Origin: Wenyingzhuangia marina
Lineage (GTDB): Bacteria > Bacteroidota > Bacteroidia > Flavobacteriales > Flavobacteriaceae
Assembly (NCBI RefSeq): GCF_900130035.1
Contig: NZ_FQXQ01000001.1
Location: forward strand, 62,001 to 126,000
DNA: 64,000 nt
Direction of reading: 5' to 3'
Made by a program: the position numbers and the translations under genes. The notes beneath the pieces are model-generated. The model was not told the DNA's origin. It ran no database searches and saw only the letters and a program-made list of their open reading frames with translations. Shown here piece by piece: positions 44,035 to 53,147 of the stretch. Position 1 is the first letter of the stretch; the number at the start of each line of letters is the position of its first letter.

Positions 44035-45963
44035 TTATTGAACATACATCTTTTTCACAACCATATTACCTAAACTATCATTAGCAACAACAATATAAAT
44101 TCCGTTTAAATTATTGTTTAAAACTTGTTGTCCTTTAGTATTATAAATTTTTAAAGAAACATATTCTTGTAAATTGTTGCTTATAGTTCCATGATTAGAA
44201 ATTAACAGTAAACCTGGTATTTGATTTATTGTTGTATCAATTAAATCTGTTCCATCTGTAATACTTTTAAAACCTATCCAATAAGAATCATTATAGGCAT
44301 AATAAGAATCTGCTGGTATTGTTAAATCTATATTGTTTTTGTTTGCAAACAAATCATTATATAAAAAAGGCTTTGAACTCTTACAGAATACTTCTGATAC
44401 AGGATTATTATCAAAAGCAAAATATTCAATACTCTTTACATTTTCTGGTATAATTACTGTTCTTAAAAGATTATTATTAAATGCAGAAACACCAATGGTT
44501 TTTAATCCATTACCAATTATTAAATTTTTTATTTTATTACCATAAAAAGCAAGATTAGATATGGTGATTACATTATCTGGAATGGTAACATTTGTTATTT
44601 TGTTACTATGAAAAGCATAAGAACCTATTTTTTGAACAGAACTACCAATTGTAAGTGTTCTAATACTATTATCATAAAAAGCTGCATTACCAATAATTTT
44701 AACATCGTTAGGAATTAAGACATTTGTTAAAACATTTTCAGAAAATGCCTCATTTCCTATGTAATTTACTTTAGAAGATAGATTAACACTAATTAATTGA
44801 TTGTCTTTAAAAGCATAAGAATCTATTGTATAAACATTATCAGGAATAGTTATAGTAAGTAAATTATTATGTGAAAAAGAATCGTATCCTATTCTTGTTA
44901 AATTATTTGGTAAAATTACACTAGATAAATTTTTGTTCTTAAACACTAAATCACCTATTTCAGTAATCTTATAAGTAGATCCTTCATGAACTACTTCACT
45001 TGGAAGAACTAGATCTATACTACTTCCATAATAATTTTCTATTTCAACATGTCGTAGCCCTAAATTTATAATAGAGTACTCTATTTCATCAATAATAAAT
45101 GTTTCTAACTCTAATGTTTCTCCATTTACACTACCAAAATCTACCCAACCAGCATTGGCATAAACCTCTGAGGTATTCTCTGGAATAGTTAAACTAATAT
45201 TAAAATTATTATCAAATGCACTTAAAGGTAAATTGGCAGGGGTTGTACTTAATGAAGTTACATTTACAACAGGATTGTATAAAAAAGCTCCTTCTTCAAT
45301 ATTTGTTACACCAGAACCAATTGTTATATTTTCTATAGAGTTACTTGAAAAGGCATTCTTTTTTATAGTTGTAACTTTGTTTGGAATAACAATTTCACTT
45401 ATAGAGTTATTATTAAAAGCAGATTCTCCTATATTTTCTAGATTAGCTCCTAACACAACGGTTTCCAATAAATTACTAACAAAAGCATATTTCCCAAGAG
45501 ATATAACATTATCTGGTATATCTATATTTGTAATAACATTGTTTGCAAAAGCCGAATCTCCGATAAAGGTTATACTATTCGGAAGGCTTATACTAGTTAA
45601 AGAGTTATTAGAAAAAGCATCCGAACCTATAGTAAGAACGCCATTTGAAATAAACACTGACGTTAATTGATTACTTGAAAACGCTCCAGATTCTATAGTA
45701 ACAATAGAGCTTGGAATACTAGCACTAGTTAATCCCTTTTGATAAAATGCACCATTTTTAATTTTTACAACTTGGTAAGTAATATTATTACTCTCTGCAG
45801 TATTAGGAATCTCAATATTTGTGTCACTTCCCAAATAAGTAATGATTTCAACTTCATTTGTACTTATAACATTGTATTGAATATTGTTTACGGTAAATAT
45901 TTGAGCACTTAATAAATAACTATTAAGTAATATACTCAATACTAAAAGTAGTTTCTTTTTCAT
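44035..45963 (-). CDS. BspA-like leucine-rich-repeat surface protein with probable T9SS tail
   Basis: 642 aa. Signal peptide to about residue 20 (YLLSAQ). Two arrays of about 23-residue BspA-type (LRR_5) repeats of the form AFxxNxLTxVxIPxxVxxIG are seen: about 7 units in residues 60-245 and about 9 in 330-530. Each array is preceded by a similar cap (IFTVNNIQYNVISTNEVEII; FIIDEIEYSIINLGLRHVEI), so the protein looks internally duplicated. The end (LKIYNTKGQQVLNNNLNGIY, then VVKKMYVQ) resembles a T9SS sorting domain. Such proteins bind host or matrix components or other cells. Encoded 16 nt downstream of the CotH gene. Confidence 0.85.
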   Translation of the reverse strand: MKKKLLLVLSILLNSYLLSAQIFTVNNIQYNVISTNEVEIITYLGSDTNIEIPNTAESNNITYQVVKIKNGAFYQKGLTSASIPSSIVTIESGAFSSNQLTSVFISNGVLTIGSDAFSNNSLTSISLPNSITFIGDSAFANNVITNIDIPDNVISLGKYAFVSNLLETVVLGANLENIGESAFNNNSISEIVIPNKVTTIKKNAFSSNSIENITIGSGVTNIEEGAFLYNPVVNVTSLSTTPANLPLSAFDNNFNISLTIPENTSEVYANAGWVDFGSVNGETLELETFIIDEIEYSIINLGLRHVEIENYYGSSIDLVLPSEVVHEGSTYKITEIGDLVFKNKNLSSVILPNNLTRIGYDSFSHNNLLTITIPDNVYTIDSYAFKDNQLISVNLSSKVNYIGNEAFSENVLTNVLIPNDVKIIGNAAFYDNSIRTLTIGSSVQKIGSYAFHSNKITNVTIPDNVITISNLAFYGNKIKNLIIGNGLKTIGVSAFNNNLLRTVIIPENVKSIEYFAFDNNPVSEVFCKSSKPFLYNDLFANKNNIDLTIPADSYYAYNDSYWIGFKSITDGTDLIDTTINQIPGLLLISNHGTISNNLQEYVSLKIYNTKGQQVLNNNLNGIYIVVANDSLGNMVVKKMYVQ

Positions 45964-45978
45964 AATTCCTCTTAGTTA

Positions 45979-47346
45979 TTAATTTAAGTATAACATTATC
46001 GCTTCATTTCTTGACACGCAAAATTCTTTCATTTTCTTAACTGCAGTTTCAAAATCATCAGAACCAGCAAACAAACTTGTATACTTTGAAGTTTCTGAAG
46101 TTACACCTGATAAAATTAAATTGTAATAGTTATCAAATATGATTTCCATTCTAGCTGGGTTATAATAATTCTCTACAAAATCTCTTAAATATGCTTTGTA
46201 ATCTTGCTCGTAAGAATCTACATCAATTAAAAAAGATATTAATGGCCAATCAGAGCTTACTTCACTCATACTTAACGATACTGCTTGTAATTGTGCAGCA
46301 CCTCCCTGAAACGCTTCATTATTATCCCATACAATCCATTTAATAAGTCCATCAGCTGGATCGTGATATAAATAATAATTATGTCTCATGTTTCCATAAG
46401 TATCCCAATTTTGTATAGTGTTATTTACCGCCAAGTATTTCAAAAAACCTTGCACATCAAAGACACGCTCTAAATTAGCTTTCCAAGCCTCAACATCAGA
46501 AGTTCTCAAAGGAGAATGTAATACCTCGTATAATTCTTCAATATCTGAAAAATCAGCTATTTCTTCATTTGTTTTTTTCTCAAAATCACTCAAAGTAAAT
46601 TCATTCAATGAAAACATAGATCCACTCCCATTTGGTTTGTAACAATTTCCTGTGTTACTCCCAAAAACTGAATTTAGCATAGTGTCAAACACCACCTCGT
46701 CTAGGGTATATAAACCATTATACACTGGTGTCCCTGTACCTTCATCTACATAAACTTCATAAAAAGCTGTTTTAACTGCAGGAACACCAAAATCTCTAAA
46801 TAATTCTGTTGCTATTTTCTCCCTCATAAACGAAGGATCGTTATAATTACTTCCTAAAGACAGGTGTTGAAACCCATAAAATCGCTGATTCTTAATTTCA
46901 GGATATTCATCTTCAAAAGCATCAAACTTAAGTCTTAAAGGAAGTTTCTCATTCCCATTATTATTTGCACCATACAAACTTGAATTCCCTTTGTATCTAA
47001 TTCCTACATGATACCATTCTGTTCCATTGAAGTATAAATCACATGGAGAATAAATTGGTTTATTATCCGTTAAATCATTTGGTCCATCTGCTTCAGTAAT
47101 CAATTTTGCTAAATTAGACCTGATCGTTTTATACTCAGATGGAGAGAAAACAATATCAATTCTATTTACTATGTCTTTGGGGAAAACAACATCATAATTT
47201 ACCCCATTCAAATCCGAATGAGTTTCGAATGTCCACTCTTGAATGTCTTTATTGGGAATAACCTCAACTTCTCTACAAGATACTATCAAGAGTAAAATGA
47301 TTAAAATCAACCACACAGATTGCGTATTTTTGATTTTTATATTCAT
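45979..47346 (-). CDS. CotH kinase-family lipoprotein
   Basis: 455 aa; lipobox ending LLIVSC (Cys24). The CotH domain covers most of the protein: VFPKDIVNRIDIVFSPSEY, VGIRYKGNSSLYG, KLPLRLKFDAFEDEYPEIKN, then YNGLYTLDEVVFDTML and a WDNNEAFQGG metal-site-like segment. CotH of Bacillus spores is an atypical protein kinase. Bacterial homologues outside spores are extracytoplasmic and of unclear substrate. It sits in a minus-strand run of DUF4956-DUF2490-CotH-BspA genes, 6 nt after DUF2490. Confidence 0.85.
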   Translation of the reverse strand: MNIKIKNTQSVWLILIILLLIVSCREVEVIPNKDIQEWTFETHSDLNGVNYDVVFPKDIVNRIDIVFSPSEYKTIRSNLAKLITEADGPNDLTDNKPIYSPCDLYFNGTEWYHVGIRYKGNSSLYGANNNGNEKLPLRLKFDAFEDEYPEIKNQRFYGFQHLSLGSNYNDPSFMREKIATELFRDFGVPAVKTAFYEVYVDEGTGTPVYNGLYTLDEVVFDTMLNSVFGSNTGNCYKPNGSGSMFSLNEFTLSDFEKKTNEEIADFSDIEELYEVLHSPLRTSDVEAWKANLERVFDVQGFLKYLAVNNTIQNWDTYGNMRHNYYLYHDPADGLIKWIVWDNNEAFQGGAAQLQAVSLSMSEVSSDWPLISFLIDVDSYEQDYKAYLRDFVENYYNPARMEIIFDNYYNLILSGVTSETSKYTSLFAGSDDFETAVKKMKEFCVSRNEAIMLYLN

Positions 47347-47352
47347 AATGTT

Positions 47353-48072
47353 TTACTTTAGATTGTATATATATTTTACCCCAAGAATACTTACAGCCTT
47401 AGGAAACTCAGTATTTAACTCATTATCAAAGCCATAAAAGAGCTTCATTTTCGCTGATTTATGAATATCAAAAGTAGTTCCTAAAGTAATTCTATAACTT
47501 TCTAGCTGATTATTTGATTCGGACCCAACAGAACGAAAAAGCTCTCCTGACAACTCAGGATCTAACTTCCACTTTTTGATATTATACTCAGCATCAACTT
47601 TAAAACGAACTATTTCTTTTAATTTATCATCCTCATTTAACTCCTTACTATTCTGATATCGAATCCTATACTTTAAACTTAAATCATTAATTTTTTGTTT
47701 ATAAACACCATCAAAATTATACCTAAAATGATCTCTATAACCTTGAATGCGACCTTTATTGTCATTCTCTTTTGTATAACGTAGCCCTCCTGAAAACTCA
47801 AAATGCTTAGAAAAACTATACTCTAATTCAAATTGTCCAAAGTATTTTTTTATTTCTGAACTATTATTGTTTAATCTCAACTCTCCCTCAAGAAGCGCAG
47901 TCCATTTTTTATTGATTTTATGTTTTAACCCCACACTAGACCAAGTTTCCATATCTCTTACTACAATTGTATCTTGTCCATATGTATAAATAGACATCAA
48001 AAACATTCCTAATAAGAAAAAAGGCCTAAGTCTAATCTTATTTATTTTCAAAGTAAATGATAATATCTGCAT
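47353..48072 (-). CDS. DUF2490 outer-membrane-barrel-like protein
   Basis: 239 aa from the ATG at 48072; an ATG at 48099 is also in frame. Signal peptide ends YTYGQ. The body is strand-rich with alternating polar and aromatic residues (WSSVGLKHKINKKWTALLEG, FEFSGGLRYTKEND, KMKLFYGFDNELN), as in small outer-membrane barrels, and matches the DUF2490 pattern. The start overlaps the end of the DUF4956 gene by at least 35 bp, because no later Met would leave a usable signal peptide. Function unknown. Confidence 0.75.
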   Translation of the reverse strand: MQILSFTLKINKIRLRPFFLLGMFLMSIYTYGQDTIVVRDMETWSSVGLKHKINKKWTALLEGELRLNNNSSEIKKYFGQFELEYSFSKHFEFSGGLRYTKENDNKGRIQGYRDHFRYNFDGVYKQKINDLSLKYRIRYQNSKELNEDDKLKEIVRFKVDAEYNIKKWKLDPELSGELFRSVGSESNNQLESYRITLGTTFDIHKSAKMKLFYGFDNELNTEFPKAVSILGVKYIYNLK

Positions 48073-48637
48073 ATTTTTTTCTAAAATTAACTTCATCAAT
48101 TTTTATTTTATCAATGCTTAAACCTGTTCTTTGTTCCAAATCTCCCTTTAATAAACTGTAGTTTTCAGGCTTTAAATTTTCTAAAACTTCATATACAATT
48201 TTTCTTGAAACTTGGTGCTTTAAACTCCAAAACCACTCCGTAAACCATAAAACAGTAATAATTAACGCATTAGCTGCAAACAACTCAAAATAACTCATTT
48301 TCTTATTAGCTAAAGAGTTTACTACTGAAACCCCAATGACTATAAACAAATAGGTCATTTCCTTGATATCAATAGCATTGGTTCTATATCTGATAATTCC
48401 AAAAATAGCAAACAACCCTAAAGCCATTCCTAAATCTAGTTCAAACTTTTTAAGAGTAAAACATAAAAAGAATACAATTACACTTATCATATAGTAAGTA
48501 AAAAAGTATTCTTTATTTTTTGTCTTTTTATAGTAAAGACCTCTTATTATTATAGTTAAAAAAACAATATTAACAACAAATCGAAAAAGCATCTTATAAA
48601 AATCATCATCAAAAACTGGGATGTTAAATATTTCCAT
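48038..48637 (-). CDS. DUF4956 membrane protein
   Basis: 199 aa. Several membrane helices lie in the N-terminal 150 residues (FVVNIVFLTIIIRGLYY, YYMISVIVFFLCFTL, MALGLFAIFGIIRYRT, YLFIVIGVSVVNSLA, LIITVLWFTEWFW), with the conserved FAIFGIIRYRT motif of DUF4956, followed by a soluble C-terminal domain. The family is often encoded beside VTC-type polyphosphate polymerases and CotH proteins. A CotH gene is present two genes downstream, but no VTC-domain gene is in this cluster. First gene of the run. Confidence 0.85.
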   Translation of the reverse strand: MEIFNIPVFDDDFYKMLFRFVVNIVFLTIIIRGLYYKKTKNKEYFFTYYMISVIVFFLCFTLKKFELDLGMALGLFAIFGIIRYRTNAIDIKEMTYLFIVIGVSVVNSLANKKMSYFELFAANALIITVLWFTEWFWSLKHQVSRKIVYEVLENLKPENYSLLKGDLEQRTGLSIDKIKIDEVNFRKKYADIIIYFENK

Positions 48638-48772
48638 ATTATTTTTTTGTTAAATATTTTGAATGTGCAAAAATGAAAAAAATAAAATGATTTTTTATGG
48701 TAAAAAATCATAAAAAATTAACATATATCAAAATACAACTAATTATTAAAACAATTTTTAGATATATTTCCA

Positions 48773-48816
48773 TAAATAAACAAGGTATTCTTATATAAGA
48801 ATACCTTGTTTATTTA
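48773..48816 (-). terminator. 44-bp perfect palindrome, terminator of the O-methyltransferase unit
   Basis: The arms TAAATAAACAAGGTATTCTTA and TAAGAATACCTTGTTTATTTA (21 nt each, starting at 48773 and 48796) surround a 2-nt centre. It lies 20 nt after the O-methyltransferase stop. The U-rich 3' flank on both strands makes it an intrinsic terminator that could work in either direction. Confidence 0.8.
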
Positions 48817-48836
48817 TTTAAGAATTTAAAGATTTG

Positions 48837-49478
48837 TTATTTAACTCTAGTGATAGTTAATCCATCTCTAATAGGTAACAAAACAGTTTCAACCCTAGGA
48901 TCTTCGTTTACTTTTTTATTATAAACAACTAGCTCTTGTGTATCTATATCTTTAGGATCTATTTCTTGTACTACTTTACCACTCCACAGTACATTATCTG
49001 ATAAAATTACGCCTCCTGGATTCATTTTATCAATAATTAAATCAAAGTAGTTTCCGTAATTGGCTTTGTCGGCATCAATAAAAACCAAATCAAATTTTTC
49101 ATCAATAGTTGGAATAATATCTAACGCATTCCCAACATGTTGATGAATTTGAGTTCCGAAGTTAGACAAATCAAAATACTTACGTTGTAAATCGTATAAC
49201 TCTTCGTTTTTATCTATCGTGTGTAAATTCCCATCTGTTTGCATTCCTTCGCACATACAAAGAGCAGAATAACCTGTATAAGTACCTATTTCTAAAATAT
49301 TTTTAGGATTGATGAGTTTAGAAATCATGGCTAAAAGTCTTCCTTGAAAATTCCCACTTAACATACGAGGATTTAATACGGTTTGCCAAGTTTCGGTATT
49401 TAAAGCTTCTAAAAGTTCTGGTTCGGGTTGAGAGTGATTTACGGCATATTCATCAATCTCATCTGGTAAAAAGTGCAT
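48837..49478 (-). CDS. SAM-dependent O-methyltransferase (catechol/caffeoyl type)
   Basis: 213 aa. Rossmann-fold methyltransferase of the metal-dependent O-methyltransferase family: ILEIGTYTGYSALCMCEGM (motif I), LHTIDKNEE, FDLVFIDADKANYGNYF (metal-binding Asp residues and the adjacent Lys/Asn), ILSDNVLWSGKV. Length fits. The natural substrate in flavobacteria is not known. It is 3 nt downstream of the anti-sigma gene, so it may be part of the sigma-factor operon. Confidence 0.9.
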   Translation of the reverse strand: MHFLPDEIDEYAVNHSQPEPELLEALNTETWQTVLNPRMLSGNFQGRLLAMISKLINPKNILEIGTYTGYSALCMCEGMQTDGNLHTIDKNEELYDLQRKYFDLSNFGTQIHQHVGNALDIIPTIDEKFDLVFIDADKANYGNYFDLIIDKMNPGGVILSDNVLWSGKVVQEIDPKDIDTQELVVYNKKVNEDPRVETVLLPIRDGLTITRVK

Positions 49479-49481
49479 TTT

Positions 49482-49751
49482 CTATAATGTTTTTTCTAAT
49501 TCTTTTATTTGCTGTTTTAACTTTGCTTTGTCTTCTTCTGACAAACAACATTTAGACAATTCTCTTTGTTTTTTTACCATGCAACACATGGTTGATAGTT
49601 TAGAGTTTTGCTTACTAAACACCTTACATACTTTACAATACATAAAGTGTAAGTTTAACTTTATTTTTTCTAGAAAAGTAGCTTCTCCGTACTGTGCTTT
49701 TGAACAGATGGTAGTAGCTTCTTCACATGTAATTTTTATTTTTCCCATCAC
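49482..49751 (-). CDS. Small zinc-binding anti-sigma factor candidate
   Basis: 89 aa. The HxxxCxxC motif of ZAS-type anti-sigma factors is present: His35, Cys39, Cys42 in NLHFMYCKVCKVF. It also carries a run of extra cysteines (MCC, KCC) and a charged C-terminal helix. No membrane segment. It lies 5 nt after the ECF sigma gene, the classical arrangement. Likely binds and holds the sigma factor in a redox- or metal-dependent way. That is inferred from motif and position. The start may also be the second Met (49748). Confidence 0.75.
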   Translation of the reverse strand: MMGKIKITCEEATTICSKAQYGEATFLEKIKLNLHFMYCKVCKVFSKQNSKLSTMCCMVKKQRELSKCCLSEEDKAKLKQQIKELEKTL

Positions 49752-49756
49752 CTTAA

Positions 49757-50326
49757 TTACTTTTTAAACCAATTTTCTTCCATACATTCTCTAAGCTGAG
49801 TCCTAGCCCTATGGATGATTACCCAGAGATTAGACGGAGTGATATCTAGCTCATTACAAATATCCTCAGTATCAAAACCTTGAATAGTTTTCATTTCAAA
49901 TACAATTCTATACTTTTCTGGTAATTTGGCAATGCAAGACTGTAAAGCTTCTCCTAACTCTTCTGTTTCTATTTCAGCATCTGCATCTCCAGACCAATCT
50001 TGTGGCACTCTTTCTTCTATCCAATCCCCTTCTCTTTCTCCATCGCTATAAAAGTTCATGCGCACTTCGGCCTTTCCTTTATTAGAATTTATTTTTCTAT
50101 AATGATCAATAATCTTTCTTTTCAATATTGAAATCAACCAAGTTCTTTCACTTGCTTTTCCTTCAAAATTTTTCATTGACTTTAAACCCGCAAAAAAAGT
50201 TTCTTGCACTAAATCTTTTGCTTTGTCCGCATCATTTACCCTAGCAATTGTATAATTAAAGAGGTAATCTGCGTAAGCATCAATCCAATTATCTGGATTT
50301 AAAGTATGTATTTTGGTTTCTGACAT
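49757..50326 (-). CDS. ECF-type sigma-70 family RNA polymerase sigma factor
   Basis: 189 aa. Region 2: DKAKDLVQETFFAGLKSMKN and TWLISILKRKIIDHYRK. Region 4: LPEKYRIVFEMKTIQGFDTE followed by a helix-turn-helix (ICNELDITPSNLWVIIHRAR). An acidic linker lies between. It heads a sigma/anti-sigma/O-methyltransferase run. A -7-like TATCTTTA upstream (near 50355) may be its promoter. Target genes unknown. Confidence 0.92.
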   Translation of the reverse strand: MSETKIHTLNPDNWIDAYADYLFNYTIARVNDADKAKDLVQETFFAGLKSMKNFEGKASERTWLISILKRKIIDHYRKINSNKGKAEVRMNFYSDGEREGDWIEERVPQDWSGDADAEIETEELGEALQSCIAKLPEKYRIVFEMKTIQGFDTEDICNELDITPSNLWVIIHRARTQLRECMEENWFKK

Positions 50327-50427
50327 AATCCTTGAAAGGTTTTCTCTAGGATAAAGATATAAATATTTAAATGTAAAACTCCATTCTTTTTACGACCAAC
50401 TTACTTGTTTTACTTCTTCTTAATTAA

Positions 50428-50459
50428 TTGTCCGAATTCCTTAAAAAAGAGTAATTTTA
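50428..50459 (+). promoter_or_regulatory. Probable promoter of panB
   Basis: TTG (50428-50430), 21 nt, TAATTTTA (50452-50459): a fair match to the Bacteroidota -33/-7 promoter, 25 nt before the panB start. Confidence 0.45.
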
Positions 50460-50484
50460 CAATCCGTTTTTATTTTAAAAATAT

Positions 50485-51303
50485 ATGTCTGCTATTAAAA
50501 AACAATATAAAAGAATTACTACAAATTCATTAATTGAAATGAAAAGTAATGGAGAAAAAATCTCTATGCTTACTGCCTATGACTATACCATGGCTAAAAT
50601 TATTGACAATGCAGGAGTTGATGTTTTATTGGTGGGTGATTCTGCCTCTAATGTAATGGCTGGTCATGAAACCACTTTACCTATTACTTTAGATCAAATG
50701 ATTTACCATGCAAGTTCTGTAGTAAGAGCTTCTAACAGAAGTTTAGTTGTAGTAGATATTCCTTTTGGTAGTTACCAATCTGACTCTAAAGAAGCTTTGC
50801 GTTCTGCCATCAGAATTATGAAAGAATCTGGTGCTCATGCGGTAAAAGTTGAAGGAGGTATTGAAATTGAAAACGCATTGTCTAGAATTATCCAAGCAGG
50901 AATTCCTGTGATGGGACATTTAGGATTAACGCCACAATCTATTTATCAATTTGGAACTTATACAGTTCGTGCTAAAGAAGAAGCGGAAGCTGAAAAATTA
51001 TTAGCTGATGCCAAATTGTTAGAGGCTAAAGGATGTTTTGCATTAGTACTAGAAAAAATACCTGCAAAATTAGCTAAAAAAGTAGCCGAAAGTTTAACCA
51101 TTCCTGTCATTGGAATTGGTGCAGGACCTGATGTTGATGGTCAAGTTTTAGTAGTACATGATATGTTGGGAATGACTCATGAATTCCATCCTCGTTTTTT
51201 ACGTAGATATGCCAATCTATACGATGAAATGAGCAATGCTTTTACGCAATACAATGCAGATGTAAAAGCCAAAGATTTTCCAAACGAAAAAGAACAATAT
51301 TAG
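50485..51303 (+). CDS. panB: 3-methyl-2-oxobutanoate hydroxymethyltransferase
   Basis: 272 aa. It transfers a hydroxymethyl group from 5,10-methylene-tetrahydrofolate to ketoisovalerate to give ketopantoate, the first step of pantothenate and CoA synthesis. Family motifs: [65 protein letters not shown], and the catalytic Glu in [10 protein letters not shown]. Length and starts are normal. The TIM-barrel end [20 protein letters not shown] is intact. Confidence 0.97.
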   Translation: MSAIKKQYKRITTNSLIEMKSNGEKISMLTAYDYTMAKIIDNAGVDVLLVGDSASNVMAGHETTLPITLDQMIYHASSVVRASNRSLVVVDIPFGSYQSDSKEALRSAIRIMKESGAHAVKVEGGIEIENALSRIIQAGIPVMGHLGLTPQSIYQFGTYTVRAKEEAEAEKLLADAKLLEAKGCFALVLEKIPAKLAKKVAESLTIPVIGIGAGPDVDGQVLVVHDMLGMTHEFHPRFLRRYANLYDEMSNAFTQYNADVKAKDFPNEKEQY

Positions 51304-51383
51304 TTTATTGATGATTTGTTAAACTGTGTATTTGATTAATCAATTTAACTAAAATCTTGATTCCTGATACTAGATACCACAAA

Positions 51384-52325
51384 ATGAAAATACTTCACAT
51401 AGATTCAAATCATCCTGTGTTAATGGAAGACTTAGCTTTGTTAGGATGTAAAAATCACGAAGATTATACCTCATCTAAAACCGAAATAGAAGCTAAAATT
51501 GCCAACTATGATGGTATTGTGATTCGCAGTCGTTTTAAAATTGATAAAACTTTTATTGATGCTGCTACCAATCTAAAATTCATTGCTCGTGTAGGAGCAG
51601 GTTTAGAAAGTATAGATTGTGATTATGCAGAAAGTAAAGGCATTGTTTTAATTGCTGCTCCAGAGGGAAATATGAATGCTGTTGGAGAACATGCTTTGGG
51701 AATGATTTTAAGTTTATTCAACAACTTAAAAAGAGCTGATGCTCAAATTAGACAAGGACAATGGTTGCGTGAAGCCAACAGAGGTTTGGAACTAGAAGGA
51801 AAAACCGTTGGATTGATTGGTTACGGAAACATGGGAAAAGCTTTTGCTAAAAAACTAAAAGGTTTTGATTGCGAAGTGATTTGTTATGACATTAAAGAAA
51901 ATGTAGGGGATGAAAATTGCCAACAAGTTTCCTTAAAAGAATTGCAAGAAAAAACCGACGTACTAAGTATTCATACCCCACACAACAATCAATCTTATAA
52001 AATGATTGATGTAAATTTCATCAACAATTTTAAGAAACCTTTTTACATTATTAACACCGCTAGAGGAACTGCAATTGTAACCAATGATTTGGTGGATGGA
52101 TTAAAATCCGGTAAAATTTTAGGTGCTTGCCTAGATGTATTGGAGTATGAAAAATTATCTTTTGAGAATCTTTTTGAAAATAAAGAACTACCAAATGCCT
52201 TTGAATATTTAATTAGTTCCGAAAATGTTTTACTATCTCCACACATTGCTGGCTGGACAGTAGAATCTAAATATAAACTGGCAAAAACAATTACAAAAAA
52301 GATAGAGCAACATTTTTTTAATTAA
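51384..52325 (+). CDS. D-2-hydroxyacid dehydrogenase (SerA-like)
   Basis: 313 aa from the ATG at 51384. A TTG 27 nt upstream in the same frame adds non-conserved residues and is not favoured. NAD-binding motif GLIGYGNMGKAFAKKL, substrate-site RVGAGLESIDCDYAESKGI, catalytic Arg in NTARGTAIV and His in SPHIAGWTVESKYKL. This resembles the short phosphoglycerate dehydrogenases without the ACT domain and may start serine synthesis, which would fit the cysteine genes downstream. Activity on other 2-hydroxyacids is equally possible by sequence. Confidence 0.88.
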   Translation: MKILHIDSNHPVLMEDLALLGCKNHEDYTSSKTEIEAKIANYDGIVIRSRFKIDKTFIDAATNLKFIARVGAGLESIDCDYAESKGIVLIAAPEGNMNAVGEHALGMILSLFNNLKRADAQIRQGQWLREANRGLELEGKTVGLIGYGNMGKAFAKKLKGFDCEVICYDIKENVGDENCQQVSLKELQEKTDVLSIHTPHNNQSYKMIDVNFINNFKKPFYIINTARGTAIVTNDLVDGLKSGKILGACLDVLEYEKLSFENLFENKELPNAFEYLISSENVLLSPHIAGWTVESKYKLAKTITKKIEQHFFN

Positions 52326-52365
52326 ACATTTGTAATGTTTACTTTTATGCCTAGACAAGTAAAGC

Positions 52366-53142
52366 ATGAAAGAAATAATTAAAGAATTACAAAACATTAA
52401 ACAAAACACTGATTTAAACTACAGTGTTAAAACTAGTGTTGAAGATTTTACTCAGAAAATATTTAGTGTATTATTTGATGATAGTATTGATTTGGCTCAT
52501 AGTTTTGAAGAATTAGAAAATTTATTTAAAGCTGCTGCTAAAATATCATGCATGTGTCCACAAGAAGTTTGTGATAAAACTTGGAATACTTTTGCTAAAA
52601 AACTGCCTACGATCTTAAAAGATTTAAATAAAGATGCATTGTACTTTATGGAATCTGATCCTGCAGCAAGAAGGATTGAAGAAATTTACTTTGCTTATCC
52701 TGGTTTTTACGCGTTGGCTATTCATAGATTAAGTCATGAAATATACAATCAAAACTTATACTTATTTGCTCGTTTAATGAGCGAATATGCTCACAGACAA
52801 ACCGGAACTGACATTCATCCAGGAGCTACCATTCACGCTCCTGTATTTATAGATCACGCAACAGGAATTGTGATTGGAGAAACTTGTATTATAGAACCTC
52901 ATGTAAAAATTTATCAAGGGGTTACTTTAGGAGCCTTAAGTGTAAGTAAAGACAAACAAGACAAAAAAAGACATCCTACCGTAAAATCTAACGTATGCAT
53001 TTATGCAAATGCAACCATATTAGGAGGAGAAACTGTGGTAGGAGAAAATTCTATTATTGGCGGAAACGTTTGGGTTACCAAATCTGTTCCAGATAATTCA
53101 GTAGTGTACAACACCATTCAAGCCAATATTAAAACAAGATAA
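52366..53142 (+). CDS. cysE: Serine O-acetyltransferase
   Basis: 258 aa. It acetylates serine with acetyl-CoA for cysteine synthesis. An alpha-helical N-terminal domain (DLNYSVKTSVEDFTQKIF, DPAARRIEEIYFAYPGFYAL) is followed by a left-handed beta-helix of hexapeptide repeats (TGTDIHPGATIHAPVFIDH, GIVIGETCIIEPHVKIYQGV), with the catalytic His-Asp pairs of the family (DIHPGA, FIDHATG). It lies 6 nt before cysM and after a SerA-like gene, forming a serine-to-cysteine unit. Confidence 0.94.
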   Translation: MKEIIKELQNIKQNTDLNYSVKTSVEDFTQKIFSVLFDDSIDLAHSFEELENLFKAAAKISCMCPQEVCDKTWNTFAKKLPTILKDLNKDALYFMESDPAARRIEEIYFAYPGFYALAIHRLSHEIYNQNLYLFARLMSEYAHRQTGTDIHPGATIHAPVFIDHATGIVIGETCIIEPHVKIYQGVTLGALSVSKDKQDKKRHPTVKSNVCIYANATILGGETVVGENSIIGGNVWVTKSVPDNSVVYNTIQANIKTR

Positions 53143-53147
53143 ATACT

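Noticed and set aside
44035-45963. Periodic DNA as a noncoding repeat or CRISPR-like element
   Set aside because: The periodicity follows 23-residue BspA protein repeats in one long frame and the DNA copies are diverged.
48773-48816. Palindrome as a plasmid or phage origin
   Set aside because: It follows the O-methyltransferase stop directly, has U-rich flanks and no iterons or replication gene nearby.
51357-51383. TTG start for the 2-hydroxyacid dehydrogenase
   Set aside because: The ATG at 51384 begins exactly at the conserved first strand (MKILHIDSN); the extra residues have no family support.
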